A DNA stretch of 64,000 nucleotides. Source: Mycobacterium heidelbergense. GTDB taxonomy: Bacteria; Actinomycetota; Actinomycetes; Mycobacteriales; Mycobacteriaceae. The position numbers and the translations under genes are program-made. Location of the stretch: the NCBI RefSeq assembly GCF_010730745.1, contig NZ_AP022615.1:124001-188000 (forward strand), written 5' to 3'. Below, one piece after another: positions 8,357 to 15,872 of this stretch; position 1 is the first letter of the stretch, and every line of letters begins with the position of its first letter. The notes under the pieces are model-generated. The model was not told the DNA's origin. It did not search any database and saw only the letters and a program-made list of their open reading frames with translations.

Positions 8357-9244
8357 ATCGCCACGAACATCGCACTGGTCGGTCCCGGTGCCGTCGGAAC
8401 GACGGTCGCCGCGCTGCTGCACAAGGCCGGGCATTCGGTGCTCGTGTGCGGGCGCACCCCACGCGACAACATCGAGCTGCGGCCCGACGGCGCCGCCCCG
8501 ATCGTGGTGCCCGGCCCGGTGCACACCGACCCCGGCGAGGTGACCGGGCCGGTCGACCTGGTGGTGCTGGCCGTCAAGGCCACCCAGAACGACGCGGCCG
8601 CCGGCTGGCTGGCCCGCCTGTGCGGCGCGCACACGATTGTCGCGGTGCTGCAGAACGGTGTCGAGCAGGTCGAGCAGGTCAAGCCGCACTGCCCGTCGTC
8701 GCCCGTCGTCCCGGGCATCGTCTGGTACTCGGCCGAGACCCAGCCGCAGGGGTGGGTGCGGCTGCGCGGCGAGGCGGCGCTGGTGCTGCCCAGCGGGCCG
8801 TCGGCGGAGACGGTCGCCGAGCTGCTGCGCGGCGCGGGCTGCCGGGTGGACTGCGACCCCGACTTCATCACCGCGGCGTGGCGCAAGCTGCTCGTCAACG
8901 CGCTGGCCGGGTTCATGGCCCTGTCCGGGCGGCGGTCCGGCATGTTCCGCCGCGACGACGTCGCCGCGCTGTCGCGCCGCTATGTCGCCGAATGCCTGGC
9001 CGTCGCGCGGGCCGAGGGCGCCCGGCTGGCCGACGGCGTGGTCGACGAGCTGGTCGACCTCTTCCGCACGGCCCCCGAGGACATGGGCACCTCGATGCTG
9101 GCCGATCGGGAACACCACCGGCGGCTGGAATGGGACATCCGCAACGGCGTGATCGTTCGCAAGGCCCGCGCCCACAACCTGGCGACGCCGATCGGCGACA
9201 TCGTGGTCCCGCTACTGGCCGCGGCCAGCGACGGACCGGGCTAG
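8357..9244 (+). CDS. Ketopantoate reductase-like (PanE/ApbA family) protein, apparent ATC start
   Basis: About 295 residues. The Rossmann signature IALVGPGAVGTTVAALLHKAG is at the extreme N-terminus, followed by DLVVLAVKATQ and LQNGVEQ. The C-terminal helical domain contains WRKLLVNALAG, with the family Lys and Asn. The open frame begins after a stop at 8315, and no ATG, GTG or TTG occurs before the nucleotide-binding loop. The homologous start position reads ATC GCC ACG AAC ATC. The first GTG (8438) would remove the cofactor loop. Divergent from aspS. NADPH-dependent reduction of a 2-keto acid is likely; the exact substrate is unproven. Confidence 0.8.
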   Translation: MATNIALVGPGAVGTTVAALLHKAGHSVLVCGRTPRDNIELRPDGAAPIVVPGPVHTDPGEVTGPVDLVVLAVKATQNDAAAGWLARLCGAHTIVAVLQNGVEQVEQVKPHCPSSPVVPGIVWYSAETQPQGWVRLRGEAALVLPSGPSAETVAELLRGAGCRVDCDPDFITAAWRKLLVNALAGFMALSGRRSGMFRRDDVAALSRRYVAECLAVARAEGARLADGVVDELVDLFRTAPEDMGTSMLADREHHRRLEWDIRNGVIVRKARAHNLATPIGDIVVPLLAAASDGPG

Positions 9245-9254
9245 GTTATTAGCC

Positions 9255-10133
9255 ATGACCTTCAACGAGGGTATGCAGATCGACACCAGCACGGCGTCGT
9301 CGTCCGGCGGGGGCGGCATGCGGATGGCCCTCGGGGGCGGCATCGGCGGGCTGCTGATCCTCGTCATTGCGATGTTCCTCGGCGTCGACCCCGGCGGCGT
9401 CGTCACCCAGCAGCCCATGGACACCCGCGACGACGTCGCGCCCGGTTTCGACCTGAGCCAGTGCAGGACCGGGGCCGACGCCAACAAGTACGTGCAGTGC
9501 CGCGTGATCGCCACCGGCAACTCGGTGGACGCGGTGTGGCATCAGCTCATGCAGGGCTACACCCGCCCGCACGTGCGGCTGTTCACCGGTTCGGTGGAGA
9601 CCGGCTGCGGGCACGCCACCACCGCGGTGGGGCCGTTCTACTGCCCGGTGGACCGAACGGCGTACTTCGACACCGACTTCTTCAAGGAGCTGGTCGACCG
9701 ATTCGGTTCCAGCGGTGGACCATTCGCGCAGGAGTACGTGGTCGCCCACGAATACGGCCATCACGTGCAGAACCTGCAGGGCATCCTCGGCCGCGCCCAG
9801 CAGGGCGCGCAGGGCGCCGGCGGCAACGGCGTGCGCGCGGAGCTGCAGGCGGACTGCTACGCGGGCATCTGGGCGCACTACGCGTCGACGGTCAAGCAGG
9901 AGAGCACCGGCGTACCGTACCTGGAGCCGTTGAGCGACAAGGACATTGCCGACGCCCTGTCGGCTGCGGCGTCGGTGGGCGACGACCGGATCCAGAAGGA
10001 GACGAGCGGACGCGTCAACCCCGAGTCGTGGACCCACGGGTCGGCCACGCAACGGCAGAAGTGGTTCACCGTCGGCTACCAGAGCGGTGACCCGCACCAG
10101 TGCGACACCTTCGCCGCCACCAACCTCGGCTAA
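9255..10133 (+). CDS. Membrane-anchored neutral zinc metallopeptidase (YpfJ family, Rv2575-like)
   Basis: 292 residues. A Gly-rich N-terminus leads into one membrane segment (GGLLILVIAMFLGV, about residues 31-45). An extracytoplasmic catalytic domain follows, with the HExxH motif in VVAHEYGHHVQNLQG and a third ligand region RAELQADCYAGIWAHY. These match neutral zinc metallopeptidase family PF04228. It starts 10 nt after the ketopantoate reductase-like gene and is probably co-transcribed with it. Substrate unknown. Confidence 0.88.
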   Translation: MTFNEGMQIDTSTASSSGGGGMRMALGGGIGGLLILVIAMFLGVDPGGVVTQQPMDTRDDVAPGFDLSQCRTGADANKYVQCRVIATGNSVDAVWHQLMQGYTRPHVRLFTGSVETGCGHATTAVGPFYCPVDRTAYFDTDFFKELVDRFGSSGGPFAQEYVVAHEYGHHVQNLQGILGRAQQGAQGAGGNGVRAELQADCYAGIWAHYASTVKQESTGVPYLEPLSDKDIADALSAAASVGDDRIQKETSGRVNPESWTHGSATQRQKWFTVGYQSGDPHQCDTFAATNLG

Positions 10134-11008
10134 ACGCCACTCAGCAAGCCCCGCAACGTGGTTCGGCCCTGCTCGTCGAGCGGTAGTAGCGGCGCGCGCG
10201 GGTCCCCGGCCGGGAAACCCAGCAGGTCCAGGCCGGCCTTCACGGTGGTGGCCAGCCCGCCCGCGACGATGAACTCCAGCAGCGGCCTGAGGTCGTCGTA
10301 CAGCGCCTGCGCCTTGTCGAGGTCGCCCGCGCGCACGGCGTCGTACAGGTCGATGCACGGCTGCGGCCGCAGATTCGGTGCGGCCGTGCACCATCCGGAG
10401 GCGCCGGCCTTCAGGGCGTCGAGCACCAGCGGGTTGCTGCCGTTGTAAAACGGCAGCCGGCCGCCGGACAGTTCGGCGATGCGCCGCATGCGCGACAGGT
10501 CGCCGGTGGATTCCTTGACCATGGTGACGTTGTCGATGGTCTCGAACATGTCGACCAGCAGTTCGGGGCGCATGTCGACGCCGCTGGTGGCCGGGTTGTT
10601 GTAGGCCATGATCGGGATCCCGATCGCGTCGCCGATGCTGCGGTAGTGCTGGGCGATCTCGCGCTCGGTGAGCTTCCAGTACGACACCGGCAGGATCATC
10701 ACCGCGTCGGCGCCCGACCGTTGCGCGTACGTGGCGCGCCGAATCGTCTTGGCGGTGGTCACATCCGACACGCCGACGACGACGGGCACCCGGCCGGCGA
10801 CGGCGGCCATCGTGGCGTCGACGACGGCGTCGAACTCGGGCTCGTCGAGGTAGGCCAATTCGCCGGTGCTGCCCAGCGGGGCGATCGCGTGGACGCCGGA
10901 GGCGACGAGCTTCTCGACCAGCGCGGCCAGCCGTTTGGCGTCGATGCCGCCTTCGTCGAACGGCGTCACCGGGTAGGCGATGATGCCGTGGATCTTAGGC
11001 TCGGGCAC
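10130..11008 (-). CDS. Dihydrodipicolinate synthase/N-acetylneuraminate lyase family aldolase
   Basis: 292 residues from GTG with a strong AAGGAG four bases upstream. It is a TIM-barrel of the DapA family: GSTGE loop (about 46-50), AYNNP with Tyr136, and VKESTGD with Schiff-base Lys165. It is not the housekeeping dapA by context: it sits 8 nt downstream of a class II aldolase gene in a small catabolic operon facing away from an XRE-cupin regulator. Likely a pyruvate-dependent lyase or 2-keto-3-deoxy acid dehydratase/aldolase; substrate unknown. Confidence 0.85.
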   Translation of the reverse strand: MPEPKIHGIIAYPVTPFDEGGIDAKRLAALVEKLVASGVHAIAPLGSTGELAYLDEPEFDAVVDATMAAVAGRVPVVVGVSDVTTAKTIRRATYAQRSGADAVMILPVSYWKLTEREIAQHYRSIGDAIGIPIMAYNNPATSGVDMRPELLVDMFETIDNVTMVKESTGDLSRMRRIAELSGGRLPFYNGSNPLVLDALKAGASGWCTAAPNLRPQPCIDLYDAVRAGDLDKAQALYDDLRPLLEFIVAGGLATTVKAGLDLLGFPAGDPRAPLLPLDEQGRTTLRGLLSGV

Positions 11009-11016
11009 GGGGCTCC

Positions 11017-11802
11017 TTAGCTCGTCAGGGCGTCGGGGTGGCGGGCCAGCGCGCGGCGGGCGTAGTAGGCGAAGTTGGCGCGGCTGCGCTGCGGCGACAG
11101 GGTCCAGTCGTGGGCCTCGCGGGCGAGACGCTCGGGGAGTTCCTTGACGGTGCCGGCGGCCATGGCCGTCAGTTGCAGCTTGGCGGCGCGCTCGATCAGG
11201 ACCGCCAGCGAGCAGGCCTCCTCGACGCTCGCGCCGGCCACCACCTGGCCGTGATGGGCCAGCAGGATCGCCTTCTTGTCGCCGAGCGCGGCGCTGATGA
11301 TCTCGCCCTCCTCGTTGCCGACCGGCACCCCGGGCCACTCGGCGAGGAACGCGCAGTCGCCGTAGAGGGGCGTGGTGTCCATGTGGGAGACGATCAGCGG
11401 GACCTCCAGCATCGACAGCGCCGCGACGTGAAAGGCATGGGTGTGCACGATGCATTGGACGTCGGGCCGCGCCCGGTAGATCCAGCTGTGAAAGCGGTTG
11501 GCGGGGTTGGGGATTCCGTCCCCGTCGAGGACGTTGAGATCCTCGTCGACCAGCAGCAGATTGCCTTCGGTGACCTCGTCGAAGCCGAGGCCCAGCCGCT
11601 GGGTGTAGTAGGTCCCGGCGGCCTCGGCCCGGCCGGTGATCTGTCCGGCCAGCCCGGAATCGTGCCCGGCGTCGAACAGCGCGCGGCAGGTCAGCGCGAG
11701 CTTCTGCCGGGTGGTCAGCCGCGAATCGGCTTGGTCGGCGGCCAGCTGTTCGGCGGCCCGACGCATCAGGTCGGACTTCGAGTCGGAAAACGTGGCGGCC
11801 AT
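11017..11802 (-). CDS. Class II aldolase/adducin family protein
   Basis: 261 residues from MAATFSDSKS. It has the class II aldolase fold with Zn-ligand histidines in VHTHAFHVAAL and LLAHHGQVV, plus the phosphate/substrate loop region HDSGLAGQITGRAE. Members act as sugar-phosphate or hydroxy-keto acid aldolases or decarboxylases. It is first gene of a two-gene operon with the DapA-type lyase. Its start codon lies 1 bp from the palindromic region shared with the divergent regulator. Confidence 0.85.
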   Translation of the reverse strand: MAATFSDSKSDLMRRAAEQLAADQADSRLTTRQKLALTCRALFDAGHDSGLAGQITGRAEAAGTYYTQRLGLGFDEVTEGNLLLVDEDLNVLDGDGIPNPANRFHSWIYRARPDVQCIVHTHAFHVAALSMLEVPLIVSHMDTTPLYGDCAFLAEWPGVPVGNEEGEIISAALGDKKAILLAHHGQVVAGASVEEACSLAVLIERAAKLQLTAMAAGTVKELPERLAREAHDWTLSPQRSRANFAYYARRALARHPDALTS

Positions 11803-11803
11803 G

Positions 11804-11839
11804 TGACACAATGGTAGCACCATAGGAAACCTTGTGTCA
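11804..11839. promoter_or_regulatory. Nested inverted repeats in the divergent aldolase / XRE-cupin promoter
   Basis: The outer arms TGACACAA (11804-11811) and TTGTGTCA (11832-11839) are perfect complements. Inside lies a second perfect repeat ATGGT-AGC-ACCAT (11811-11823). The element fills the gap between the aldolase ATG (11802) and the regulator start. It is well placed as the operator through which the XRE-cupin protein controls both directions; that assignment is inference. Confidence 0.6.
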
Positions 11840-11856
11840 TGAGAGGGGGGCCGCCG

Positions 11857-12378
11857 GTGACGGCTTTGCTTCGCGCCGTCCGCAGGCAACGCGGCCTCAC
11901 CCTCGAGCAACTCGCCGGGCAGACGGGGCTGACCAAGAGCTACCTGTCGAAGATCGAGCGCCGCCAAAGCACACCGTCGATCGCGGTGGCCCTGCGGGTC
12001 GCGCGGGCGCTCGACGTCGACGTCGGGCGGCTGTTCTCCGACGAGGCGGCCGAGGAGAAGATCGCCGTCGACCGGGCCCCGGGCGGCGCCGGCGGCGGGC
12101 GCTACCGGGCGCTGGCGTCGTCGCTGCTGGGAAAGTCCATGTCGCCCTTCGTGGTTCGCCCCACGAAGAACCCGGCCGACGATCCCCGCCCCGAGCACGC
12201 GGGCCAGGAGTTCGTGTTCGTGCACGCCGGACGTGTCGAGCTCGATTACGGGGATCGGACGATCGCGCTCGGCGCCGGTGACAGCGCCTACTTCGACGCG
12301 TCCGTTGGTCACACGATGCGGGCGGTCGGCGCCGAGCGCCCCGAAGTCGTCGTCGTCGCACACGGCGAGCCGCGATGA
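11857..12378 (+). CDS. XRE-family transcriptional regulator with C-terminal cupin sensor
   Basis: 173 residues from GTG. It has an N-terminal XRE helix-turn-helix (RGLTLEQLAGQTGLTKSYLSKIERRQSTPS). The C-terminal cupin barrel contains EHAGQEFVFVHAGRVELDYGDRTIALGAGDSAYFDASVGH. The GTG has AGAGGGGG about six bases upstream, better than the in-frame ATG at 11839 that overlaps the palindrome. Cupin-XRE regulators usually sense a small metabolite of the pathway they control, here presumably the divergent aldolase/lyase pair. It overlaps the next gene by ATGA. Confidence 0.85.
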   Translation: MTALLRAVRRQRGLTLEQLAGQTGLTKSYLSKIERRQSTPSIAVALRVARALDVDVGRLFSDEAAEEKIAVDRAPGGAGGGRYRALASSLLGKSMSPFVVRPTKNPADDPRPEHAGQEFVFVHAGRVELDYGDRTIALGAGDSAYFDASVGHTMRAVGAERPEVVVVAHGEPR

Positions 12379-12713
12379 CCGAGCTGCTGTTCTCCTACGG
12401 CACCTTGCGGCAGCCGGAGGTCCAGCGCGCGACGTTCGGCCGCGAGCTCGACGGCCACCTCGACGCCATCGTCGGATACGACCTGGACTACGTCACCATC
12501 ACCGACCCGCACGTCGTCGCGACCAGCGGCAGCGACCGCCACCCGATCCTGCGGCCGTCCGATCGGGCCGACGCGCACGTCGACGGGACGGTGTTCGCCA
12601 TCAGCGAGGCCGAGCTCGCCGCCGCCGACCAGTACGAGGTCGACGACTACCGCCGCATCGCGGTGCCGCTGCGATCGGGTGCGACCGCGTGGGTGTACGT
12701 GTTCGCGGGCTGA
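12375..12713 (+). CDS. Gamma-glutamylcyclotransferase (AIG2-like) family protein
   Basis: 112 residues. It has the family substrate loop YGTLR near the N-terminus and the catalytic Glu88 in DQYEVDDYRR, with a final AWVYVFAG strand; length is typical. The family cyclises gamma-glutamyl amines or peptides to 5-oxoproline. It is coupled by an ATGA overlap to the XRE-cupin regulator. Its stop codon abuts the stop of the convergent MmpS-like gene with no spacer. Confidence 0.82.
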   Translation: MTELLFSYGTLRQPEVQRATFGRELDGHLDAIVGYDLDYVTITDPHVVATSGSDRHPILRPSDRADAHVDGTVFAISEAELAAADQYEVDDYRRIAVPLRSGATAWVYVFAG

Positions 12714-13154
12714 CTACCAGGGCCGCGTCGCGCAGGTGACGGCGGAGGTGGCGTCCTGTTTCGCGACAACCTGGCCGTCCACGGCGATCTCGCAGTGAAA
12801 CGAGGCGGGGCCGTTGCCCGAATCCGGCCAGTGCAGGATGCCGCTGGCGGTGACGATCGCCCACTGGTTCGGGTTTGCCAGCGTGGTCGAGTAGACGACG
12901 GGCTGCCCGCCGCTGAGCGGGGCCTGCACGTTGTTCATGTACTTCGACGAGTCCGCGTTGTACGCCGCCTGGCTGGGTGGGTCGGAGTTCATGTACTGGA
13001 CGGTGGCGGTCAGGTTGTTGGGACTCGTCACGGTGTAGGTCACCTGATGGCCGGCCGGGTCCGCGTGTGAGGTCGCGGGCGTGATCGCCACCGCCGCGGC
13101 GGCTGCAAACGTTGCCAACGCGACCCCGCTGGTCACTTTTCGCACGTTCGTCAT
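12714..13154 (-). CDS. Secreted MmpS-like protein (Rv2576c-like)
   Basis: 146 residues. A Sec signal peptide (MTNVRKVTSGVALATFAAAAAVAITPATSHADP) has a cleavage-like SHA-DP site. The mature domain HQVTYTVTSPNNLTATVQYMNS, continuing to FHCEIAVDGQVVAKQDATSAVTC, resembles the MmpS periplasmic beta-sandwich with its paired Cys. It lacks an adjacent MmpL transporter. The start is fixed by the signal peptide; upstream in-frame codons look non-coding. Role unknown. Confidence 0.75.
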   Translation of the reverse strand: MTNVRKVTSGVALATFAAAAAVAITPATSHADPAGHQVTYTVTSPNNLTATVQYMNSDPPSQAAYNADSSKYMNNVQAPLSGGQPVVYSTTLANPNQWAIVTASGILHWPDSGNGPASFHCEIAVDGQVVAKQDATSAVTCATRPW

Positions 13155-13224
13155 ATCGGGAACGCTACCGGATTCGTTACCGCGAGTTCGGCGGAAGGGA
13201 GCCTGGCTCGGGTATGAATCAGGC

Positions 13225-14796
13225 ATGAGTGACGATCCCGCCTCCGGCATCAGCCGCCGCAGGCTGTTGACTACGGGCGCGGTCTCGGCCGCCCTCGGGG
13301 CGGGCATTGGCGGTGGGGCCGCGCTGGTGTGGTCTGCGCCCCGCGGACCCGGTGTCTGGTTTCAGCCGGATCGCGACGGCGCGCCGCCGGTGACGGGCCT
13401 GCACCTGCAATTCGGCGCGAACGCCGCCACCGAGGTGGTGGTGTCCTGGCACACCACCGAGCCGGTCCGCAACCCGCGTGTCGCGCTGGGCACGCCGGCG
13501 TCCGGGTTCGGGCGCACCGTCGCGGCCGAAACCCGCACCTACCGGGACGCCAAGTCCCACAACGAGGTTCGCGTCAACCACGCCCGCCTGACCGGCCTGA
13601 CCCCGGACACCGACTACGTGTACGCCGCGATGTACGACGGCGCCGAGCCGGAGCAGGGGACGGTGCGGACCGCGCCGTCGGGGCGAAAGCCGCTGCGCTT
13701 CACCAGCTTCGGCGACCAGTCCACCCCGACGCTGGCGAGGTTGCCCGACGGTGGTTATGCCACCGACAACATCGCGTCGCCGGCGGCCGGGGACACCACG
13801 CTGGCGATCGAGCGGCTCGGTCCGTTGTTCAACCTGATCAACGGCGACCTGTGCTACGCCAACCTCGCGCACGACCGGATCCGCACCTGGTCGAACTGGT
13901 TTGAGAACAACACGCGCTCGGCGCGGTACCGGCCGTGGATGCCGGCGGCGGGCAACCACGAGAACGAATGGGGCAACGGGCCAGTCGGTTACGGCGCCTA
14001 TCAAACCTACTTCGCGTTGCCGGATTCGGGATCCGGTCCGGAGACCCGTGGGCTGTGGTACTCGTTCACCGCCGGCTCGGTGCGGGTGATCAGCCTCAAC
14101 AACGACGACGTGTGCTTCCAAGACGGCGGCAACTTCTACGTGCGCGGCTACTCCGGTGGCGAGCAAAAGCGCTGGCTCGCAGGAGAACTCGCCGCCGCGC
14201 GGCGCGACCCGGACGTCGATTGGATAGTCGTCTGCATGCATCAGACGGCGATCTCCACCGCCGACAAGACCAACGGCGCCGACCTGGGGGTCCGCGAGGA
14301 ATGGCTGCCCCTGTTCGACCGGTATCAGGTCGATCTGGTGGTGTGCGGCCACGAGCATCACTACGAACGGTCGCATCCGCTGCGCGGAACGCTGGGCACC
14401 GATACCCGGACGCCGATGCCCGTGGACACCGGCAACGAGCTGATCGACTCGACCCGGGGCACCGTGCACGTCGTCATCGGTGGCGGCGGCACGTCGCTGC
14501 CGTCCAACGGGATGTTCTTTCCCGAGCCGCGGTGCCGCGTGCTGACCGGCGTCGGGGCATTCGATCCCGGGCTCGGCCGCAAGGCGCCGATCTACGTCCT
14601 GGAGGACGCGCCATGGTCGGCGTTTCGCGATCGCGATAACCCTTACGGTTTCGCGGCTTTCGAGGTCGACCCGGGTTTGCCCGGCGGGAACACCTCGATC
14701 AAGGCGACGCATTACGCGCTGAGCGGCCCGTTCGGCGAGGTCACCGCGGTGGACCGGTTCACGCTGACCAAGCCTCGCGGTGACGGGCACGGCTAG
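13225..14796 (+). CDS. Tat-exported purple acid phosphatase-like metallophosphoesterase (Rv2577-like)
   Basis: 523 residues. A twin-Arg signal SRRRLLTTGAVSAALGAG (from residue 10) precedes an N-terminal fibronectin-like domain (LHLQFGANAATEVVVSWHTTEP). The calcineurin-type metal site follows: GDQST, LINGDLCYANL, AAGNHENEWG, VCMHQTA and VCGHEHHYERSH. These match bacterial purple acid phosphatases. It is presumably exported folded with metals bound. The divergent MmpS-like gene shares the upstream region. Confidence 0.9.
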   Translation: MSDDPASGISRRRLLTTGAVSAALGAGIGGGAALVWSAPRGPGVWFQPDRDGAPPVTGLHLQFGANAATEVVVSWHTTEPVRNPRVALGTPASGFGRTVAAETRTYRDAKSHNEVRVNHARLTGLTPDTDYVYAAMYDGAEPEQGTVRTAPSGRKPLRFTSFGDQSTPTLARLPDGGYATDNIASPAAGDTTLAIERLGPLFNLINGDLCYANLAHDRIRTWSNWFENNTRSARYRPWMPAAGNHENEWGNGPVGYGAYQTYFALPDSGSGPETRGLWYSFTAGSVRVISLNNDDVCFQDGGNFYVRGYSGGEQKRWLAGELAAARRDPDVDWIVVCMHQTAISTADKTNGADLGVREEWLPLFDRYQVDLVVCGHEHHYERSHPLRGTLGTDTRTPMPVDTGNELIDSTRGTVHVVIGGGGTSLPSNGMFFPEPRCRVLTGVGAFDPGLGRKAPIYVLEDAPWSAFRDRDNPYGFAAFEVDPGLPGGNTSIKATHYALSGPFGEVTAVDRFTLTKPRGDGHG

Positions 14797-14797
14797 C

Positions 14798-15826
14798 TCA
14801 AAACAGCGTCTGCTGAACGGGTTCCGGCGGGGCTGCCGGTGCGGCGGGCGGCGGGAACGGGCGACGGTCGCCGGCCAGCCGATGCTTGGCAATCAGCGGC
14901 GCGGCCCGGTCCCGCAGCGCCTCGCGGTAGGCCGGCGGCAGGTAGGCGCCGCGCCGGTACAGCTCGCGGTAGCGGCCGACCAGTTCCGGATGCGAGCGGG
15001 CCAGCCAGGACATGAACCAGCCGCGCGTCGAGCCGCGCAGGTGCAGGCCGAGAACCGTCACGCCGGTGGCGCCCGCCGCGGCGATCTGGCCGAGCAGCCC
15101 GTCGAGGTGCTCGGTGGAGTCGGTGAGGTGCGGCAGCACCGGCGCGACCATCACATGACAGCCCAGCCCGGCGTCGCGGACGGCGGCGATGAGGCCCAGG
15201 CGCGCCCGCGGCGTCGGGGTGCCCGGCTCCACGTCGCGGTGCAGCTCCGGGTCGCCGACCGCCAGCGACACCGCGACCGATACCGGAACCCGTTGCGCCG
15301 CATCGGCGATCAGCGGTAGGTCGCGCCGCAGCAGCGTGCCCTTGGTCAGGATGGACAGCGGCGTGCCGGATGCGGCGAGCGCGCCGATGATGCCCGGCAT
15401 CAGCGCGTAGCGGCCCTCGGCGCGCTGGTAGGGATCGGTGTTGGTGCCCAGCGCGACCGTCTCGCGCTGCCACGACGGCCTGCGCAGCTCGCGTGTGAGG
15501 ACTTCCGCGACGTTCGTCTTGACCACCACCTGGGTGTCGAAGTCGGCGCCGCTATCGAAGTCGAGGTACTCGTGGCTGGGGCGCGCGAAGCAGTAGCGAC
15601 ACGCGTGCGAGCAGCCGCGGTAGCCGTTGACGGTGTACCGAAACGGCAGCGCGGCGGCGTTGGGCACCTTGTTGAGCGCCGACTTGCACAGCACCTCGTG
15701 GAAGGTGATTCCCTCGAATTGCGGCGCGCACACGCTGCGGACGAGGCCGATGCGCTGCAGCCCCGGGAGTGCCCCGTCATCGACGGGGTCCCCGTTGACC
15801 GCGACGGCCTGGCTGGCCCAGCGCAT
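14798..15826 (-). CDS. Radical SAM protein (Rv2578c-like), SOS-box controlled
   Basis: 342 residues. The radical SAM cluster motif C-x3-C-x2-C is in YRGCSHACRYCFARP, followed by an SPL-like core (VALGTNTDPYQRAEGRYALMPGII and TKGTLLRRD). It belongs to the family related to spore photoproduct lyase and Rv2578c proteins of unknown reaction. The start MRWASQAVAV matches the conserved N-terminus. A perfect mycobacterial SOS box lies 9 nt upstream, consistent with DNA-damage induction of the M. tuberculosis homologue. Stop adjoins the convergent phosphatase stop. Confidence 0.9.
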   Translation of the reverse strand: MRWASQAVAVNGDPVDDGALPGLQRIGLVRSVCAPQFEGITFHEVLCKSALNKVPNAAALPFRYTVNGYRGCSHACRYCFARPSHEYLDFDSGADFDTQVVVKTNVAEVLTRELRRPSWQRETVALGTNTDPYQRAEGRYALMPGIIGALAASGTPLSILTKGTLLRRDLPLIADAAQRVPVSVAVSLAVGDPELHRDVEPGTPTPRARLGLIAAVRDAGLGCHVMVAPVLPHLTDSTEHLDGLLGQIAAAGATGVTVLGLHLRGSTRGWFMSWLARSHPELVGRYRELYRRGAYLPPAYREALRDRAAPLIAKHRLAGDRRPFPPPAAPAAPPEPVQQTLF

Positions 15827-15835
15827 GCCTTCTAT

Positions 15836-15851
15836 TCGAACAATAGTTCGA
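15836..15851 (-). promoter_or_regulatory. SOS (LexA) box upstream of the radical SAM gene
   Basis: The plus strand reads TCGAACAATAGTTCGA, a perfect match to the mycobacterial consensus TCGAAC-N4-GTTCGA. It lies between the HNH gene stop (15873) and the radical SAM ATG (15826), so the radical SAM gene has its own damage-inducible promoter. Confidence 0.92.
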
Positions 15852-15872
15852 TTGCTAGTCAAGCTCAGAAGG

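Noticed and set aside
10130..11008. Assignment as the housekeeping dapA
   Set aside because: Active-site residues fit the wider DapA/NanA family, but the operon with a class II aldolase and an XRE-cupin regulator points to a catabolic paralogue.
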